Source: DALYJJ01 sp031969915
Lineage (GTDB): Bacteria > Acidobacteriota > Terriglobia > Bryobacterales > Bryobacteraceae
Assembly: GCA_031969915.1 (NCBI GenBank)
Contig: DALYJJ010000212.1
Location: 1-8,368, forward strand
Reading direction: 5' to 3'
Length of the DNA: 8,368 bases
In this document: positions 6,830-8,368 of the stretch, piece after piece
Layout of the letters: each line of letters opens with the position of its first letter
Numbering within the stretch: position 1 is the stretch's first letter
Translations under genes and position numbers: made by a program
Notes under the pieces: model-generated
Seen by the model: the letters and a program-made list of their open reading frames with translations, nothing else
What the model was told of the DNA's origin: nothing
Database searches by the model: none

Positions 6830-7456
6830 GTGGCGCGGCGCATCGAATCCCTGTTTGTCAACGGCCCGGTGGGCCGGCTGGAGGCGCTTCTCGAAGAACC
6901 CGAGGATCGCGACCCTCTGTTCGCCGCGCTGGTCTGTCACCCGCACCCGCGCCACGGCGGCACGATGCACAACAAAGTGGTCTACCGGATCGCGCGGGGC
7001 CTGCGCCGCAGCGGCGCGGTGGTGCTGCGTTTCAACTATCGCGGCGTGAACTTGAGCGAAGGGGTCTACGATCACGGCGAGGGCGAGGTGGAGGATGCGC
7101 GAGCCTGCCTGTCGGTGCTGCTGGCGCGATATCCGCTTTTGCCCTACACCTTGGCCGGCTTTTCCTTCGGCTCGCGGATCGCGTTGAAGCTGGGATGTGA
7201 ACTGCCGCACGCCTCGCGGGTCATCGCCGTCGGTTTTCCGACGGTGTGCAAGGACCGCGCCTACCTGGAGCGCTGCACGCAGGTTCCGCGGATCTTCGTC
7301 CAGAGCACGCACGACGAGCACGGGCCGCTCGCAGACCTGGCGACGGTGGTCGACGCGCTCGCCGAACCGAAGCAACTGATCCCCGTACCCGCGCGCGATC
7401 ATTTCTTCACCGGGGCACTCGACGAGTTCGAAGCCGCCGTTACGAATCTAGGCTAG
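6830..7456 (+). CDS. Alpha/beta hydrolase of the COG2945 type
   Basis: This 208-residue serine hydrolase has no signal peptide and is probably cytoplasmic. The HPHPRHGGTMHNKVV segment at residues 37-51, followed by LRFNYRGV at 66-73, is typical of the small COG2945 group of predicted alpha/beta hydrolases. The catalytic triad can be read as Ser112 in the nucleophile elbow GFSFG, Asp162 in QSTHDEHG, and His191 in RDHFF. All three are present and correctly ordered, so an active enzyme is likely. The substrate is unknown; members of this group are rarely characterised. The start is a GTG only 5 nt after yajQ, with just AAGAG close upstream, so translation may rely on ribosomes leaving yajQ. No better in-frame start lies nearby. 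It could be annotated as a dienelactone-hydrolase-like protein, but the HPHP/GGTM motif favours COG2945. Confidence 0.88.
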   Translation: MARRIESLFVNGPVGRLEALLEEPEDRDPLFAALVCHPHPRHGGTMHNKVVYRIARGLRRSGAVVLRFNYRGVNLSEGVYDHGEGEVEDARACLSVLLARYPLLPYTLAGFSFGSRIALKLGCELPHASRVIAVGFPTVCKDRAYLERCTQVPRIFVQSTHDEHGPLADLATVVDALAEPKQLIPVPARDHFFTGALDEFEAAVTNLG

Positions 7457-7473
7457 CCGCGTCTAACCGCCCT

Positions 7474-8368
7474 GTGCGAACCCTGACGACCTTCGCCTGT
7501 CTCGCCGCCGCCGCGTTGGGCGCGGAGTGGCCTTCGTTCCGCGGGCCCGCGGCTTCGGGCGCAGGCAGCCAGCCCCCGGGCGGCACGCGTGTGCTCTGGA
7601 AGACTCCGATTCCCGGGCTGGGCCATTCGAGCCCGATCGTGTTCGGCGGCCGCATCTACCTGACCACCGCCATCGGGCCGAAGCCCGCTGCTCCACTCCG
7701 GCTCGGCGCGAGCGGCATCGACTCGGTGAACGATCAAGCGCCCCACCGGTATGTCGTGATGGCGCTCGACGCCAGGTCCGGCAAGGTGATCTGGGAACGA
7801 ACCGCGACCGAAGCCACCCCCAAGATCAAGCGGCACGTGAAGGCAAGCCACGCGAACTCCACCCCGGCGACCGACGGCAAGTACGTGGTGGCGCTCTTCG
7901 GCTCGCAGGGAATCTATGCCTACGACCTGAAGGGCAATCTGAAATGGCAGCGCGACCTGGGCCGCATGAACGCCGGCGCCTACAACGCGCCCGACTACGA
8001 ATGGGGCACGGCCAGTTCGCCCATCATCTACAAAGACAAAGTGATTGTGCAGTGCGACCAGCAGGAGAATTCCTACGTCGAGGCGCTGGATTTGAAAACC
8101 GGCAAGACGCGGTGGAAGACGATGCGGGTGGAGCTGCCGTCGTGGGCCACGCCGGCCATTTATCCCGGTGATGGCAACGGCGGCTCACGCGTCGAGCTGG
8201 TGACGAATGCGCCGAACTTCATCCGCGGCTACGACCCGGAGACCGGCAAGGAACTCTGGCGGCTAGGGCGCAGCTCGAACATTACGGCGCCGACGCCGAT
8301 TTTCGACAGGGATTTGATTGTGGTAATGAGCGGGCGGCGTCCGAACGCGCCGATTTTCGTGGTGAAGG
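7474..8368 (+). CDS. Exported PQQ-like beta-propeller protein (3'-truncated)
   Basis: The first 298 codons of this gene lie in the window and the frame is still open at the right edge. The GTG start, 17 nt after the hydrolase stop, gives a short signal peptide (MRTLTTFACLAAAALGA) with likely cleavage before EWPSFRGP; no other ATG, GTG or TTG occurs in this frame back to at least 7321. The mature protein opens with the WPSFRGPAASG segment common in exported PQQ-like propellers. Four propeller-blade motifs are visible: ALDARSGKVIWER near residue 97, AYDLKGNLKWQRDLG near 149, ALDLKTGKTRWKT near 204 and GYDPETGKELWRLG near 252, spaced about 50 residues apart. The family includes quinoprotein dehydrogenases, BamB and uncharacterised exported proteins. 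Cys9 does not make a convincing lipobox, so it is probably periplasmic and not a BamB lipoprotein. No catalytic function can be assigned from this part. Confidence 0.87.
   Translation, partial: MRTLTTFACLAAAALGAEWPSFRGPAASGAGSQPPGGTRVLWKTPIPGLGHSSPIVFGGRIYLTTAIGPKPAAPLRLGASGIDSVNDQAPHRYVVMALDARSGKVIWERTATEATPKIKRHVKASHANSTPATDGKYVVALFGSQGIYAYDLKGNLKWQRDLGRMNAGAYNAPDYEWGTASSPIIYKDKVIVQCDQQENSYVEALDLKTGKTRWKTMRVELPSWATPAIYPGDGNGGSRVELVTNAPNFIRGYDPETGKELWRLGRSSNITAPTPIFDRDLIVVMSGRRPNAPIFVVK

Noticed and set aside
7451..7458. Palindrome GGCTAGCC over the stop codon of the hydrolase as a terminator or operator.
   Set aside because: It is a single 8-bp palindrome without loop or T run, well within chance expectation.
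7527..8171. A closed plus-strand frame of 214 codons at the right end.
   Set aside because: It is out of frame with the propeller gene starting at 7474, whose translation has a signal peptide and four blade motifs; the 214-codon frame shows none.
1..8368. Mobile element, CRISPR array, tRNA/rRNA gene, phage or defence island.
   Set aside because: No repeat-spacer pattern, transposase, integrase, terminal inverted repeats or structural RNA was seen; nearly all the DNA is explained by eight co-directional genes.

Overview
The window is a high-G+C bacterial chromosome segment with every recognised gene on the + strand and almost no non-coding DNA. The best guess at origin is Acidobacteriota, probably a Solibacter/Bryobacterales-like lineage. 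This rests on the Oar-type TonB-dependent receptor (plug beginning near LPINGRNF and a long acidobacterial-style barrel), the WPSFRGP-type PQQ-like propeller protein, and the compact rsmB-rpe-bamD-response regulator-yajQ order. It is a judgement from protein style, not from a marker-gene search.

Layout. Positions 1-2549 hold the C-terminal part of a large outer-membrane TonB-dependent receptor whose N-terminus lies off the left edge. After 41 nt comes a run of housekeeping and envelope genes: rsmB (16S rRNA m5C methyltransferase, 2591-3748), rpe (ribulose-5-phosphate 3-epimerase, 3771-4445), bamD (outer-membrane assembly lipoprotein with a long low-complexity tail, 4485-5735), a stand-alone receiver-domain response regulator sharing an ATGA overlap with bamD (5732-6310), yajQ (6324-6824), a COG2945-type alpha/beta hydrolase (6830-7456), and the first 298 codons of an exported PQQ-like beta-propeller protein that runs off the right edge (7474-8368). 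Gaps between these genes are 22, 39, -4, 13, 5 and 17 nt, so the block from rsmB onward is probably one transcription unit or a few overlapping ones. I saw no convincing intrinsic terminator or sigma-70 promoter inside it.

How the genes fit together. Two genes (the receptor and bamD) concern the outer membrane: BamD belongs to the machinery that inserts beta-barrels such as the receptor. The response regulator and YajQ are signalling-type proteins placed directly behind bamD. rsmB, rpe and the hydrolase are metabolic or housekeeping genes with no obvious functional link to them.

No mobile element, CRISPR array, tRNA or rRNA gene was seen, and no stretch longer than about 50 nt lacks a gene. 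I did not find a clearly new system. The points most worth a second look are the bamD-receiver coupling, the unusual tail of BamD, and the receiver protein with a proline-rich linker and C-terminal helix instead of a known output domain.
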